From Trochalopteron elliotii (Eukaryota; Chordata; Aves; Passeriformes; Leiothrichidae), in assembly GCA_024734555.1 (NCBI GenBank), contig JANPWX010000452.1, positions 1,098,223-1,162,222 on the forward strand: a stretch of DNA of 64,000 nucleotides. Direction: 5' to 3'. The notes beneath the pieces were generated by a model. It did not search any database. It saw nothing but the letters and a program-made list of their open reading frames with translations, and had not been told where the DNA came from. Positions 40,401 to 55,400 of the stretch are shown here, one piece after another. Each line of letters opens with the position of its first letter. Position 1 is the stretch's first letter. The translations under genes and the position numbers were made by a program.

Positions 40401-43400
40401 AGTTTTCAGCTTCCTTTTTATGAAGTCAAATCATGTAGCTTTTCTTGCCTACTATCTTTAACCACTACCATCACACCCCAAATTAGAGCTGCCATTTCCC
40501 CACCAGTGATATCAAAGGGAGAAGCACCAGATCATCCACCTGAGACACAGCTGAGCTGCCACCACTGTCTTAATTTTCCTCATATGTTCAAATGGGAGTC
40601 TGTCAAGGCTTGTAACAAAGTGTTTGGAAGCAGCGAGGTGTCTCTCAGTGTGTGAGAGTGAAGCATGAACGACAGAATGTGCTACATGCCAGCAGCAGCA
40701 GCAGTTTCCAAAATACGCAGTTCAGAATCTCTTGCCCAAAAGCCCATTTCCACACCATAAATAATGTAACTCTGGGAGCACTCTGCAACTTAAAAGTGAT
40801 GTTAACACAGTGCAGTGTCAATATAAATTCAAGTCAGACTGACAGCTGAACTGTTACAGGTAAAGCTGTGCTTAAGCAGTTTTGGTTATGGCAGAGCAGG
40901 CAGATCATTCCTCAACTTTTTCTTAAGCTGGACCTAAGTGGGTACATTTTAGATTAGTCAGTTCTTTTTATATAACAATCTTTGTTCACCAAATTAAATA
41001 TTCTTGCATTTTGGTTATATAAGTTTTATTAAGCTTTTTGGTTTAAATTGTTGTATGTACCTTTTGGAAAACATTGCTGATAAGCCAATGGCTCAAATAG
41101 CACATTGGCTTGCACAAATAATTTCCTCTCTAGACAATTAAACCCATTTAAAACTTTGCTGTCTTATTGTCAAGAATTGCCCAATCTGTTTGAGAATGAA
41201 TATTTAGAAACTCTTGAGTAATGGCTTGATAAGAGACCTGTGAAATGCCATACCCATGGAAGGAAATGATAAAATTTAAATTAATTTTTGCAAAACAAAA
41301 GTTTTCCTTGTGCTGAAGTGAGTCAGAGCTTGACTCACTTGTCTCAGAATTCTGGTGGATATGGATGTTCCACTAAATGTTAAAGCTGTGATTTAAAACT
41401 GAGACAACCAGCCAAGAACTGCAATAGTTCTTTCTTCAGATTTTCTATTTCCTGAGCCACCCTGAAAAGAAACCCTTCCCTTACATTCACTAGAACTTGT
41501 GGGGTATCAGGGTAATCAGGGGTTATGAGCTGAGCACAGGCTGCTGTATCCTTCTCTTCACATTTCCCATCAAACGGTTGGGATGCAAATATTTCAGTTC
41601 ACAGCTGACTTGAAGATAAGCAGAAAGCTGATGCCAAGGAGAAAGGACCCTGTAGGAAGTGATTTTGCCATCTATTCCTATTTGCTTGAGTAGTCCTGAG
41701 TAGAAACAATATTGAGGAGGTATGTGTGTGTACATAGCTATAGTAGATATCTTGTAGTCTTGAAGGAAAGGCATCAGTTTAATAAAGTGGTGGTAAAGCC
41801 TTTATGCTTTGTTGATGGTAAATTTACATCACTGTGCTCACTCTGCCTATTTGTGGCTGTGGTGAGTCAAGTACATGAATATTGGGAGTTTTGAAACAAG
41901 GTGTTTTATGCCTAGAGTAAATACTTTTAAAGAGAATTATCATTGTAGCTGTCTTGAAATTACTCTTGAGTTCATTTTGGATACCAAATGTCAAACTACC
42001 CACGTAATTTATGTGCTGCTCTGTTCATTTTCCCCTTAGTGACGTGTCCAGGCATCATGGCCTACATAGCAAAGGGCATTCCCTAAACTGCTGAATCAAT
42101 AGAGAGAATACTTAATTAAGGTTTCCAGGTCTTCTCATGTTCCTGTGCCTTGTGTTTCCAGTTCACCATATGTGATATCAAGATATAAATTGAACTCATT
42201 TCTGGTCAGCTCTTTAGAGGATAGGAACTAAGCTTTTCATTAATAGTATGTGGGTTTCCCCATGTTTTTTAGCTTGTCTCACCATTAGGATGCTTTATGT
42301 ATTTTTCTGAATGTTACGTAGTTACAAGTAGACACTTGAATTGTTTTGGTCTGAGGGCAAAAGATATCAAGCTCACCAATCTGAATCACAGTCTGTTAAA
42401 GACAACTGTTTGCACAGCTGATTTGTTATGTGTGTGTGTAACTGCACTTTTTGTTCCCAGAGCTGCTCCATGTGCAAAGAGAAGAGGCCTGCCCACAGTC
42501 TCTGTACAAGATGCAATAAGTGGTTGTGCAGCTCGTGTACAGAGGAGCACAGGCATGGCAAGGAACCTGGAGAGCACTTCCTGCCTGTATCCCTGAAAGG
42601 CTGCACAGGTACTGGGGACACATGGGGGTTTTCTTTCTTCTCATCTCAGTTATTTAGTCACAAAAGGAGCAGCTGTAGGCTCTGTGCCACAGACACCAGG
42701 CTCTGACACAGACACTCAGAAGGATATGTACGTGTCAATGAGAGATTATATGATTTTTCTCCAACTTCAGGACCATTGCCATAATCAGCATTCCATGGTG
42801 TTGGAAAAAGGTTTGGATATTTGTGTTTCACAGATAGGATCCTCTCCATGTGCCTTTCCAACCTATGGAGTGATGGGACAGGGTTAGGAGGGCTACAACA
42901 GCAACAGGCCTTGCACTTTCAGTCTTTCTGTCCCAGTTTGGGTAATTTCGTTGAGAAAACCATGACAAAGCAATTCCTGTGCATAGGGACAAGGTGTGTG
43001 AGGGAGTCACAGGCAGCAAAACGCTGTGATCACTGTAGGGTGTTCCTTTCCTAAGCCTGGAATAAGACATGTCTCCTGAGCATATATGAGCAAGCACAAA
43101 TTAAGCCCACTGGCAAATATGTCTCATCCCTATACAATGGTGGTCTGCAGAAAATATTGCCATCTCCTATTATTACTCATTATTTTCTTTACTTATATGT
43201 CAGAAATCTGCTGCAGAGTATGCTAACCTAAACTTATATAAGCAAATTTTAACTAAAAATAGGATTTTGTGCTTATTCTTCATAAGGAAGATGAAGGACA
43301 GAAAAAGGCATAAAAATAGCCCACTGATGATTCTTTTTTTTTTTTCCTTTAGGATATTTCTTGTAGAAGTCTAGACTTGCCATGGATGGAGTTTTTTAAG

Positions 43401-46400
43401 TACTGAGTGTTCATATCAAACAGAGTTTGAGGCACTTGAGACAAAATATGCCATTGCTAAATAGAGTGTAAATAAAGGAAGTTGACAAGAATGGTAATAA
43501 TAAAAAAGCACAAATTACATTTAAATGTTTTTTGGGTCTTTTCCAGAGAATAATGTAAACTGAAGTCCCCCAGTCTCCCCTTAAATGTCCTGATTGAATG
43601 GACAATATGTTTTTCTTCTCAAGTCGATGAGAAGATAAGGACTGTGGTTTTGAGGCTCAAACTGTTTATTATTTCATGTCACTTTAGCTAACATTGCCAG
43701 CTCATATTGTTGACAAATACTGTTAAGTTATTACATGTTTGACCTAGCTGTGGGTTTGTGTGTGCTATATAAATAAAAAGATGCAAACACATGAAAACAT
43801 GAGAAAGAATTCTAGTTTGGTACTAAATTCCATGTGCTGAACAAAACATGAACAAGGAGCTTGGTGGTTCATATATAGACTAGTTAATGCAGAAATTATT
43901 TGGCATGTAGTTTGTGCTTTTTTATTAATGCTACTATTATTTATGTAGTTTGTATCTATTTTGGACATAGATATCCCTTCAGACATAGATATCCCTTCAG
44001 AATAGTTCAAAGAAAGCAAATACTAGGATTTACTAGACCTCAGACTGTTGTTTGTTTTTTTCTTCTGGAAATAAACACACACCATCATCAGTCTATGTAG
44101 GGTGTTCTGAAAACAGCCACCTTCTTTGTAAGCCCTTGTAACTATTAAGAGATCTCGAACCTTTAAACTGTTCTATCTTTTGGCATTTCCCTTGTGAGGG
44201 CCAGACCTTCCTTTGTCAGTGTTAGATTCCTTGGGTCAGAAAGGAAATGAAATAAAGAAATGAAAGTAAAGTTCTAAAACACCTTCACCAAACACATGAA
44301 GTCCTTCCTATTTCTATTAATTTTAATAAACTTTCTTGAGTGACAGAGCTGAAGAAACCTGGCTCCCCTGGGAAACCTTTCTGCTAGGCTTTTGTTTTCT
44401 TTCAAGGTGAAGTATGTACCTGTAAAACCAAAGTGCAGTCACTGCGAATTGTGAGTGGAGGCACAACTCCATTAGCTGAGATTGCTTTTTCCAAAGTTGA
44501 TGTCAACTCATCAGAGGAGCAGGGATTTAAAACTCTGTTAATTATTCAAGAGATCCACCTGAGATAAAGAAAATATAGGCTGTAGAAAATGGTGACTCAA
44601 ATGATGAACTATCAGAATTTAGGGCAGCTGAGCTTTCTCTGGTCACCTCTCAAAAGAGAGGTTCTTTTTCAGAAGCTAAAATGGGTAGTTGTGGTTAGAT
44701 ATTTGCTCCTAAAAAAAACAGGGTTGTGCTTTTGTTTAGTACCTGGTTTCTAAGAATTCAACTTATTTCAAAACTGAAGAATGTTTCTCTGAGCTGAGTA
44801 AAAAGTAGGTCAAGAATACCAAGGCTCAGTGGCAGTTCTCACTGATATGTCAATTGAGTCAGGGGATTACTAGTGGCAGAGGCTGTGGGTCTGTGCTGCA
44901 ATTAGGTAATATTGATTTTATTCTTAGTTTGCATTTGAAACCTGCTTGTCTCTTAAATCTGACATGGTATTAAAAAACCTCAATGAATTCTCTGGGATGA
45001 ATGCAATCACCCAAAGGCTAAAGAACCTTTCAGAGAGAGAAAAAGTGGGAAAACATTGTATAGGATTGTGACTTCATGATACATGGACCTGAAAGACCAC
45101 ATCTCATTATCAGTTTGAGTTTAATATGGAAATCTTGATCTTGAGTTTACAGTAAAACAGCTTGTATACTCTGCAGATACTGAACACTTTGAAAGGCTTT
45201 TCCAGCCCATAAACCTTCAGAAAGTTATGGTATTTTTTTTTCCTTTAAAAATGTAAAATTTGATCACATAGAGGATGATCTTTGATGTCCTCGTTGGATA
45301 TATATTGGTTGTACAACCTCATCATTTGCTTGTCAGCTGCAGGTTTTAATGCAAAAAGTACATATTTGCAATATAATCAGAAAAAAAATTGCTGCCAAGG
45401 TGAATTCAGTTTGAGCCTTGCTAGTAGAAAATATTGGAGTGTGTTAAAAAAACCCTGATCTAATCTCCTCCTTTATTAGTGCTATCTAGTGGCATTTGAT
45501 TCAATAATGACATAAGCCAATAAACTTCCCTGAAGAATAATACATGATGCTGCAGTAAGTAATTCATAACAATGTAAGCTATGTAACGCTTACATAAAAT
45601 CTTGGCCTAATCTGTCACTAATTATCTTCTTGCACATTGTTAAGAAGGTGGAATGAAAGTCAATTGAACTGGAGGAAATAAATCAAGCCCCTCAGAAATA
45701 TTTAGAGTAGATAGCAATCTAAAAACTAGGCAATTTGACATGTTTCTTAGAGAGTGGCATGGATGTTCTCCATATTTGCATTGTCATTGTTAGCCATGAG
45801 ATTTTCTTAGCCTTTCTACTTTTCTGTTGTGAGTTTTACAAGTTGAAAATGAAGTGACTGAGCCAGTATAGCTTGTTGTACTCTTTGGGCCTGTGTTATT
45901 GCAAGAGTTTTCACTTCTGAATCTACAAAAGACTTCATTTTGCTATAGGATGAGAGCATGGTCTCTGCCCCAGGTTGGGTTTTTTTCAAAATGTATAGAT
46001 AAGTAAGAAGTTTGGTGTGGGAAAATGGAAATATTTTTTCTTATTTCATATAAGCAGATAATGATATATAAATTATTGATGCCATTATATAATTTAAAGT
46101 TTTTAGCAATATGTGTTATCTAAGAATGATTGTTTTGTTTGATTTCTCAAGTGTTGGTAAAGAATAATGGGACAATGTCTTTGTTGGAGTACTGTGAGGA
46201 AGCAATTGAGCCTTTCTTTGGTGCTAGAGGGTTGGCTTTGCCATGGTTTATCTTTGTCTTTTCCTGGCATTTTTTGTTGACACTGTTCCTTCTTTCTACT
46301 CTACCATTCAGAAAAAAAGGCAAGTATACGTTGTACAGAAATAAGGCTTCCACTTTGCATGCCCACTGTCCATCCTTACTCTTTAGAAAATCCTTTTAAG

Positions 46401-49400
46401 AACAGGATTTATGGCCTAATATCAGCCCCAGCTGCTGAAGTTTATGAACAACATTGCAACAAGTGCAAATTTGGATAACAATAGCTCATGTGATTTTTTT
46501 AAAAAGAAAAGATTTTCTTGCTTCCTCTCTGACTGCAATTTATTTAATATATTTGCTATTCTACATTTTACTATAGTTTTAAATTTTGAGTGGTTTACCA
46601 GACCAGGGTATTTGAAGTCTTGAGGCAGGTGCTCCAAATCGTGATACTTTAAACTCAAGAGAGTTTAGAGGACAGTATGATTTGTTTTGATGGCTTTTTC
46701 CTGAGCCCCTCTGGTGTGCTCAGTTTTAGATGTGTAAGGAAAAAAATCAAACAAACCCAGCCTCAGATAATCAGATGATTCCAGGTTCTGTGCCTGTAAA
46801 GAAATCTCATCAAGACTTTCCATCAAATGGTGAGTTTGGTTACTCTTTTCCTGAGCTCTCCTCCTTGGCAATGACCCCCTTTCTTTGCATTCCTCAGCAG
46901 CTGAAGATGAAGCAAGGGAGTTCTCCTCCTTGTGCCCGGGGCACCCCCAGGAGCCACTGAAGGTGTTTTGTGAGACCTGCGACACTCTCACCTGCCACAG
47001 CTGTCTCCTGGCAGAGCACAGGGAGCACAGGTACACAATGCTGATGGAGCTCAGCAGGATTTAACACTTTCCATCTCTGTTTTCCAGCTGAAGCTGCAGG
47101 CTGGTCTGAATTTAAAAGCCACAGCAAACTCAATTGAGTTGTCTCACTCAAGTGATTTAACACAGGCTCACTGCCCTCACGGAAACCCTCCCTGCTCTCA
47201 CTTGTTCACTCATGAACGTGGAAAACCACGGGGTCAGAATTTCCCCTTCTTCCACAGGTTCAGGCATCTTGATGAAGCTCTGCAAAATCAAAGAATTATT
47301 CTGGAGAATGTCATAACTAAGGTGGAGGAGAAGAAAAATGGGATTCAGGTTTCAGCCAAGCAGATTGAAGACAGGTAATGGCTACGCTTTTTTTTTTTTT
47401 TTCCTATGAAAGTAGGTGATCTGTAAATAATATTCTCACTAAATGTAAGTTAACAGAATTAAATGCAGCTGCTGTTTTTTTTTCTTGGAGGGTAGAAAAG
47501 AATGGGAAGATTAAAAATATCAAATTCATGTTTAAGTGGTACTGACAAGTCATGGCGTTGTAATACACAATTCCATGCTCTTTGTAAGGCATGTGACAGC
47601 TGACTTCAGAGATAAGATTTCTTTGTGTCATCTGTTTCTGAGCCAGAATTTGACAATATTACAAATAAAGATAATTTTTAAGATACCTTATTTTTTCAAG
47701 AAACCTCAAAACAAGGTGCAATTTCAGTCAAGATGAATATAAAAATGAAAATATTTAATTATTCGAACTGGATTTCAGCTACTGATTATGCTAGATCTCT
47801 CTTCTGCATTACTAAAACCATTTCAAGGGTACAAATCTATTTATACTGTTTATAATCTACTATAAACTGGAAGTTTTGGATATATTATGTATGTATTTGT
47901 TGAAAAAGAGCTCAAGACTGTTCTTGGCATGGCATTTGAGAGGATCCATCAGCATTAGCATGTCACATCCAGAGAGGGGTGGTCAGGGTTCAGAGAAGTG
48001 GGGGGAGAACTGATGAGAAATGATGCAACTTTCACTGCAGTTCTGTCGGTAGACAGATCAGTTCTTGTAGCAAATAACTGCTGAATAAATGACACACAGC
48101 TGGCTCATCCAGGGATATGTACCTCTTACCCACAGGTTGCTTGAAGTAAAACATCTGTACAAAAAGGTGGAAAACCAAATAAAAATGGCCAAGATGGTTC
48201 TGATGAATGAAATTGATAAACGAACAAATATCCTCCTTGAACAACTGGAAGTAAGTAAGGCTAGTTTATTTGATACCTTGGGAAATCAAACTAAATTAAA
48301 TTTAATCCTAGTGCCAGTGGAAAGTATATAGACTGTGGGAGCTATTGTCCCACTCCTTATATTTTCAAATATTTGTTTTTTTCTGCAGTCTTCTACTACT
48401 AGACAAAGATTCAGGGAGAAGTGGCAAAAAAGGTTCCTTATAATGAGTTAACCACAGCTTCTAATGCATTTACAAGAGAATATGTGTACACCTTTTGAGT
48501 ACTTAGAAAACAAACCAGCTTCTGATTTTGATGTTTAATTTGTAGGAGCCCATTAGCAGCACAATTAATAACCTGTTTTAGAAGTGAGTTTTTGGTCTAA
48601 TTTCTGTAACAAAACTTTTGAGTTTTGACTCTTCAGTTTTTGGATGTCCAGTTGAAGGATATAAGGTTTTATTTTGAAATGTGCTGAGGAGAAAAATTGC
48701 TGATCAGAATTTCCAGACAAGAAAGTGGCCCCGGTGCAAATTTGATCCAACTTCTACAGCTTTCTTGGGTTATGTTATTCTGTTAAACCAAGGCCAGAAT
48801 GATGCAGATTGTTTGCTCCTGGGGAAGTCATTGCTCTTCCTGAATTCAGACTTATCTCCTGAGTTGGATTTGCTTCCTTTCTGTGATTGGTGGTTTAAAG
48901 AGGTTATGAAGAACAATATTGCTGCAAATACTGCACAACACAGTGCCAATGATTGCATGTCTTGTGTGTGTCTGAAGAACGACAGCCCTTTTCCACTGAT
49001 TCACATTATTAACAGAAAATCACCAGCGAGAGGAAGCAGAGGCTGGAGCAACAACTGCAAGGTGTTGTGGTTTTAGGCAGACAGGTAGAACACGTCCAGA
49101 ACTTCATCAGCTGGGCCATGTGCAGTAAAAAGACCATCCCATTCCTCTTCAGTAAGGAACTGGTAAGAGCAACGCTTGTTGTGCAGTAATTGTGAAAACT
49201 GTTTTAAGGGTTTGATGTTGATTAAATAAAACACTTTTCGCGAACTTGGAATTGTGAATAAAACCATTGTCCTTTAATGTGTCACCAGATTGTGTTCCAG
49301 ATCCAGCGCTTGCTAGAGACAAACTGTAACACTGACACGGGCCCTCCTCTGAAGATCAGGTTCACTTGGGATCCCTCCTACTGGACTAAGCAACTCTCCA

Positions 49401-52400
49401 ATCTGGGTAAAAAAAATTATAATAGTCCAGAGCTAGGCTAGACAGATGTGGACAATGCAGTACCTCCCCTAATGGGCTCTCCTTTTTTGTTTTGACACCC
49501 AGTTTTGAAACTCTTGTTATGTTCTGAAGAAAAGCCAGTGTAGCTGACCTTTCCTGTTTTTCTGCCCATTTTTATTCGTTCACCAAAGACTGTTGAGATG
49601 TCTGGTGCTTTCGCTCTCTTAGTGGCCAAATGAGCTGTGCAGTGTTGAGACACTGGCAATTGATAGGCAAAAATTGGCTTTAAGACACTGACTGTACAAT
49701 AATTACAGTGTTACCTGTATAACAGATGTCCATGCTGTGACTTTCTTTCCCAGCAGCTACAGATTTCCCAACTGCAATGGGATTTTACTGTAAATTCAGC
49801 TCAGTGAGCTGATCAATGATTTAAAAGATCGGTTTTCTTCCTATTTTAAGGTATTAAAACCTGAAAGGGGTAAAACACTATCAGAAGAATTGCAGGGGGT
49901 AATTTCTTGATGAAAAGCATGGACAAAATAATTTCATAGGTCACTTCTATTTCCAGCCTTTACGAGTCTCACCTACACAACATTATTATTCTCTTTGATT
50001 TTTGTCACTTGCCCCCTGGAAGCTCTTTTTTGTACCTGTGCTTATGGATGAGATAAGCTCATACTTCAGTAAAAAATGAATGTATAAGCCATATCCATCA
50101 GTTAAGATAAAATAAAGTCAATTTGCCAAAGTGTTTGGTGGGTAATTCCATGAGTTCCACTCACATCAGTGAGAGTTTGGTGTGAATTGAAATAACTAGA
50201 TAAATATTGGAAAATATGTCTTGAATGTATGTTGGCAGACTGTTTGGATAGGATATTTGAATATCTTTTATATTTGAAATGTGAATGATGGCCATTTCCT
50301 TGCATACAGTTTTTATTGTACAAATTTATCAAGACCATAGGAGGGAGTAAATTTGTTGGTTTTTTTCCCAGGGGGTTTCACAATGGAAGGTGGACACATT
50401 TCTCACCCAGATGTGCTACTCTGTGGAAATATTCAGGGGTTACAACCTTCTCTGTACCGTGGGCTCCACTCCCCAGCCTCCCAGCTGGAGAACAGCCAGC
50501 CACACCCATTCCCACCAGCGATCCAGTGCTCTGCACCCCTGTGCTGCTCCCACTGCCTCAGCATCCCTCACCCAAACAAAGCCCAGCCTCCTTACCAAGA
50601 CATGAACCACCATAAGAGCTTCCACCAGCCTCCTGCACTTCACCAGCAGCACTTTCCTCTGCAGTACAGCCTGCAGCACCAGGACAGAGAGCCACGGGGT
50701 GCTCCCCAGGCTGGGCTGGAGCAGCAGCCACGCTCAGAGCCCGAGAATGTGTCCGGGAGGGTGGGAAAGCCCTTCCCACCCCCACAGCTGCAGCAGGGTT
50801 GTGTTGCTGTGTCCCACGAGGCTCAGCAGCTTCACACCAGCCCCCCACAGGCTTCTCTGCAGACATCAGCCATGGGAGTGCAGCTGGGCCATCCCCAGAA
50901 GATAAAATCTAACCACATGCTGCAGCCACCCCCACAGCAGCAGCTGCCCCTGGCATCCCCCCCGCCAGGGCACGAGGAGAGCACCCACAAGCAAGTCATC
51001 CAGCAGAGCCTGGACATCATGCACCACCAGCTTGAGCTGGAGGAGATGAAAAAGGATCTGGAACTTCTCCTGCAGGCCCAGGGACAGCCCAGCTTGCAGC
51101 TGAACCAAGCCAAGCCACCTCAGCATGTTCAGCAGACTATAGTTGGTCAGATCAACTACATAGTGAGGCAGCCAACCCCAGCACAGCAACAAGGCCCAGA
51201 TGAAACACAAGTACGTTCTCTCAAAGTAATTTCCTACTGCATTTAGTCAATGTAAGTTCAGAAACTGGACACACCTTTGAGATTTCATGGATTTGCCTGA
51301 GCTTTCTGTTGGTGTCTTGTCTATGTATGCAGCAGAGAGGCTTCATGCCTCATGCAGATCGGGGCAAAATTTTCTATAAAATGTTGTATAGCCACCCTGG
51401 ATTCCAAAGATCTGAATCTCTCAATAGAAAAGGTGAGCAGCAACGTGGAAGAATAAAAACACCATCACTCCTCCTTTGTAAATAGGTCACTGGAGGACTG
51501 CAGTAGTTTCGCTCTGCATTTCCAGTCTTTCTTTTACTGGAAACATTAAGCCCTGAGTCCTTAAAAACTATTAGCTTCTGAATTATTATTGAAGCGAGTG
51601 AAGACAATTTCTTGGTCTAAGAGTTATTTCCCATTCTCTTGCTGCTGCATCATGTAATTTAAGATTATCATCTTATCCACACATGCTGTTGTGCTACAGT
51701 TTTGTCAGCAGGGCTGATCTCTCCCCTTTTCCTCTGTTAGTAAGAATCCTTCTTTTGAAGGAGGGACAGTGCTTGGTGGTGAGCATCCAAACTACAAGGC
51801 AGATCAGCTACAGAATAAAGTGGCTTGGAAATACATTTAAAATCACGGAAAGGTGGCTTGGCCTTCCCATTGTGTAAATTCTGTGGAGCTGCCACCTTGA
51901 ATAATTCTCAAAGTAGATTACCTTCAAGGGCAGAGTGCAGACTTTTGGTGTAGCTGTACGTTTCAGCAGCTTTATTGAGTCCTTTTTTTTTTTAAGATTT
52001 CATTAATGTTTGAGAGAAATCTTTCTCCATTTATCTCTCTGCTTAGGGTTGTCTTGAACATCTGTTGTTTTAGAGTTTTTTGGACTTGTCATAATGTGTA
52101 TGCTGTGAATTGATGCACATCTGTTACCTTTTTTCATTCTGAGATGTTGAAAAGACAAATTCTCATTTGTGATTTGTAGGTCTGTGAGAGCTCCGCAGAA
52201 GCTGATGCCCAGAAGCCTGTCATTCCTCTGAACAAAAGTGTCAGTCCCTCCCTACCACAATCACTAGATGAAGAAACCAGTGTCAGGAGCCACTCCCCTG
52301 AGAGCACACTGCAGCAATCAACTTTCCATCCTGAGAGAAAGGTATAAAGAGCTTCTTAAAAAAAATTAAAGAGAAAACATGATTTGATAGGCTTGAATAT

Positions 52401-55400
52401 GGCATTGGAGTTTGCAATCTGGTGGAAAAAATTAAAATGCAGTAAAAGTCAGCCAAATGACTTGTAAATTTTTGGAGACAGTCAGAGCCTAACCTCGTGT
52501 GTGTCCCCCAGTAAGGTGCCAGGATAAGCAACTCTTCCAGAGGCTGATAGCATTTAGGTCTGGCTGGCATGATTGTTTGACATGAAATAAATAGATGCTC
52601 TATTTCTTCACTGCTTAAATTCTGTCTAGCTCCTATGTTGAGAGATTTAATTACTAGGACTTGCTAACTACCGTACTAGAAGCAGTTAATTTGAAAAATA
52701 TAAATAAAGTAGGAGTCAGAGGTGCTGATGAAATTGTTTGCTCCTTCCTGACTGAAGCAGTCATCAAAATAGTTGCCCCAGAAACAACACCACTAATTAC
52801 TGCTGAAGGTGGGATGCCTTAAATTCTGTTATATTTCTTCTCATTGTTCATGTATAAACATAAAAATCACAATCTCTGTATATCTAGAATATTTTAATAC
52901 ACAATAGAACCAGGCTTTGGTCTTCCCATCTACTGTGAGCCTCTGACCATTGAAGAAGCATGAGCACAGCCAGGAAGGCCAATAGTTACCAGTAGACCCT
53001 TGCTGGTTCTGAGTATCACCTGTGCTTTTGAAGCAGGGAAGCTGCCTTTTACTTCTCTGTACAGTTTGTTTAAAACACTCCAAGCAACACATATTCTGGT
53101 TTTTCAAATCTGTTTGTTACTTCAGTTCATGACTTATTTTGTGTACCACGTAGAGGAGTTTCATAGGTTGTTTTTCTTGGGATTTGTTTGTGGAATATTG
53201 TGGAAGTACTTGTCTTTCTATCCTCAAAAAGCAAGTTATTTTTCCTTTTTTTGTACGTGACTTTGTTGATGCACTGTATTTATGACGCAATACCCATCCA
53301 GAGAATTGTTGGAGATCCTTTGGGAGCTGCAGAGATACTGCCTGGAAGCAGTGTGCAAATCAGATTTGAAAGCCACAAAGAAATCTGTTTCATGGACCTA
53401 TAGTGGAAGGTTATTACCAACAGCTTAAGCAAGAAATGTCAGAAAGAGGAAAGAAAATGGAAGCAGATGTGCAAGAGAGAGAGAGGCTAGTGTAGTCTGA
53501 TGGGAAAAGCAGGAGTAATAAAGGAGAAAAGGGCTGATTTGTTGTTGTAGAAGTTGAGAAGGTGGCAAAAGGAGAATACTTCTAGGGAAAAGAAAAAAGG
53601 ATTTTTTCCTCATGGTGCTGAGAAGTGTATTCCCTTGTGCAGAAAGCACAGGGGTGTCTTTTTGAGGTGCCTGGTATCTCTTCAAGAAGTGAGAATGTTC
53701 AACAGCTACAGAACTCTCTTTGCTTGCATTCATCTCTTTTAAGGAGCTGTTTGGGATGAAGACATCTGGGTGGGATGAAGATACTGACAGCTCTGGCAAT
53801 GGCAAATTAGAAATGATGAAGGGAAAAAGCACAGCAAGTAAACCCTTGAAATATATTCTTCATGAATGCTCGTTAAAGATGTCTGAATGTTTTTGCTGAC
53901 AATTGGATTCAATCTCAATTTAAATGGGAGATTGGCTCCTGTTTAAGAACAAGGGAATGTGTCTGTTCAATCTCATCTGGCTCACCTCATTAAATATTTT
54001 CACCCTCATCTCCAGACAAAAAATTCTGCATAGGCATTTGTCCATGTGCTCACATGGCCCATATTGAGAACATTTAATCTCTCTCAAGATCATCTTGGAA
54101 GACATGGAGAAAGTGCACGTGGACAAGTCTGAAATACTTGAAAAATATGGTAGAGAAAATGGCTAGATGAACCTGCTGCCTGAAGAACTGCTCTGTCTTT
54201 TGGAGAATAATTGCTGTTGGACTTCTTGGCCTTGTGTTGCATTTCTGCTCAACTCTGACAGCCTTCAGCTGGGCACAGTATTCCTAGTGGAGTACATAAT
54301 TCCCTGTCTGCTGAGATTCTTTCATTAAAGAGAAAGCAGTGTGCACCTGAATTAACTGTTTAGTGATATGGTTGCCAAGATCTGTCCAAAGACTAGAGAA
54401 ATAAAAGCTTTCACTAGCTCAGTGGTTTCCTTTATTTTGGAGTGGGGCAAGGCTTGATTGCTCATGTAACTAAACCTCTGTGCGTTAATTTTGAAATGTG
54501 TTTATGGTATGAATTTGATGTTATTGACTGATAACTAGATGAATTGTCTGCATACAGAATTATATTTATTTGTAAAGCAATATAGGCAAGATGCTCTTAA
54601 TAGTTTATGATTTTAGTAGTTTGGGATAGTTTTCATTTGTCCTGCTCCTTTTGGAACATCAGTGGTGATATTTTGTCAGTCTTTCTGTCTTACTGTATAT
54701 TCCTCTAACCCTTCTTTTTCTGTGAATTAATTTTTTTGTGCAGAATAAATGTTCTTATACTTAGACCATTGATTGTTTCATATAAGTCAAGTGCTGCACT
54801 TTGCATAATTCTGGGTTGGATTAGCACCTTTTAAAGAATGCCACACTAGGAATGAAAGCCTTCTGTTGGTCTGGAAAATGGATATAGTTTTCTCTTCATA
54901 TTCATCTGTCAGAACACTTCACTCACATGGCCAGGACCTCAAGTTTGGATTGTTTAGTTGTTCTGTCTCCATGCCTGTCAAATACCCAACCTCTTCAGTA
55001 AAAATGCCAGCAAGAAAAAACAAATTTCTAAATAACTTTTGTGCTACCTGCACTACATTTCCAGGAATTGTGCCAAACTCTAGCAAACAGATTTTACACA
55101 AGCTATGGAATTACTAAGTTGCAGTGTGAGGGAATGAGTACTCAATTAGTTTAACAGTTTTGTGGAAAGGGTTACCAACCTTCTGCAATGATATGATCTT
55201 GCTGCTTTTACATAGTATGATAGCAAGTTATTAATTTGTGCACTAGGACTAGAGAGGTCACCTATTCTGGAATACAGGCAAGAATAATAAGATATTTTGG
55301 GCCTAATTGTGTTTTCAGGAATATTAACAGGAATACAGTCTCTGTTTTGTTTGCACGTACCTAATTGTAATTTCTGGCTGTGATGAGGAAGAGGTCTATA

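Larger units (their letters stand above)
47375..50371 (+). other. TRIM66 introns 5, 6, 7 and 8
   Basis: Introns 47375-48135, 48251-49015, 49163-49288 and 49407-50371, between the coiled-coil exons and the large exon. A 15-base T run lies at 47388-47402. Intron 7 is only 126 bases. No genes or repeats were recognised. Confidence 0.85.
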
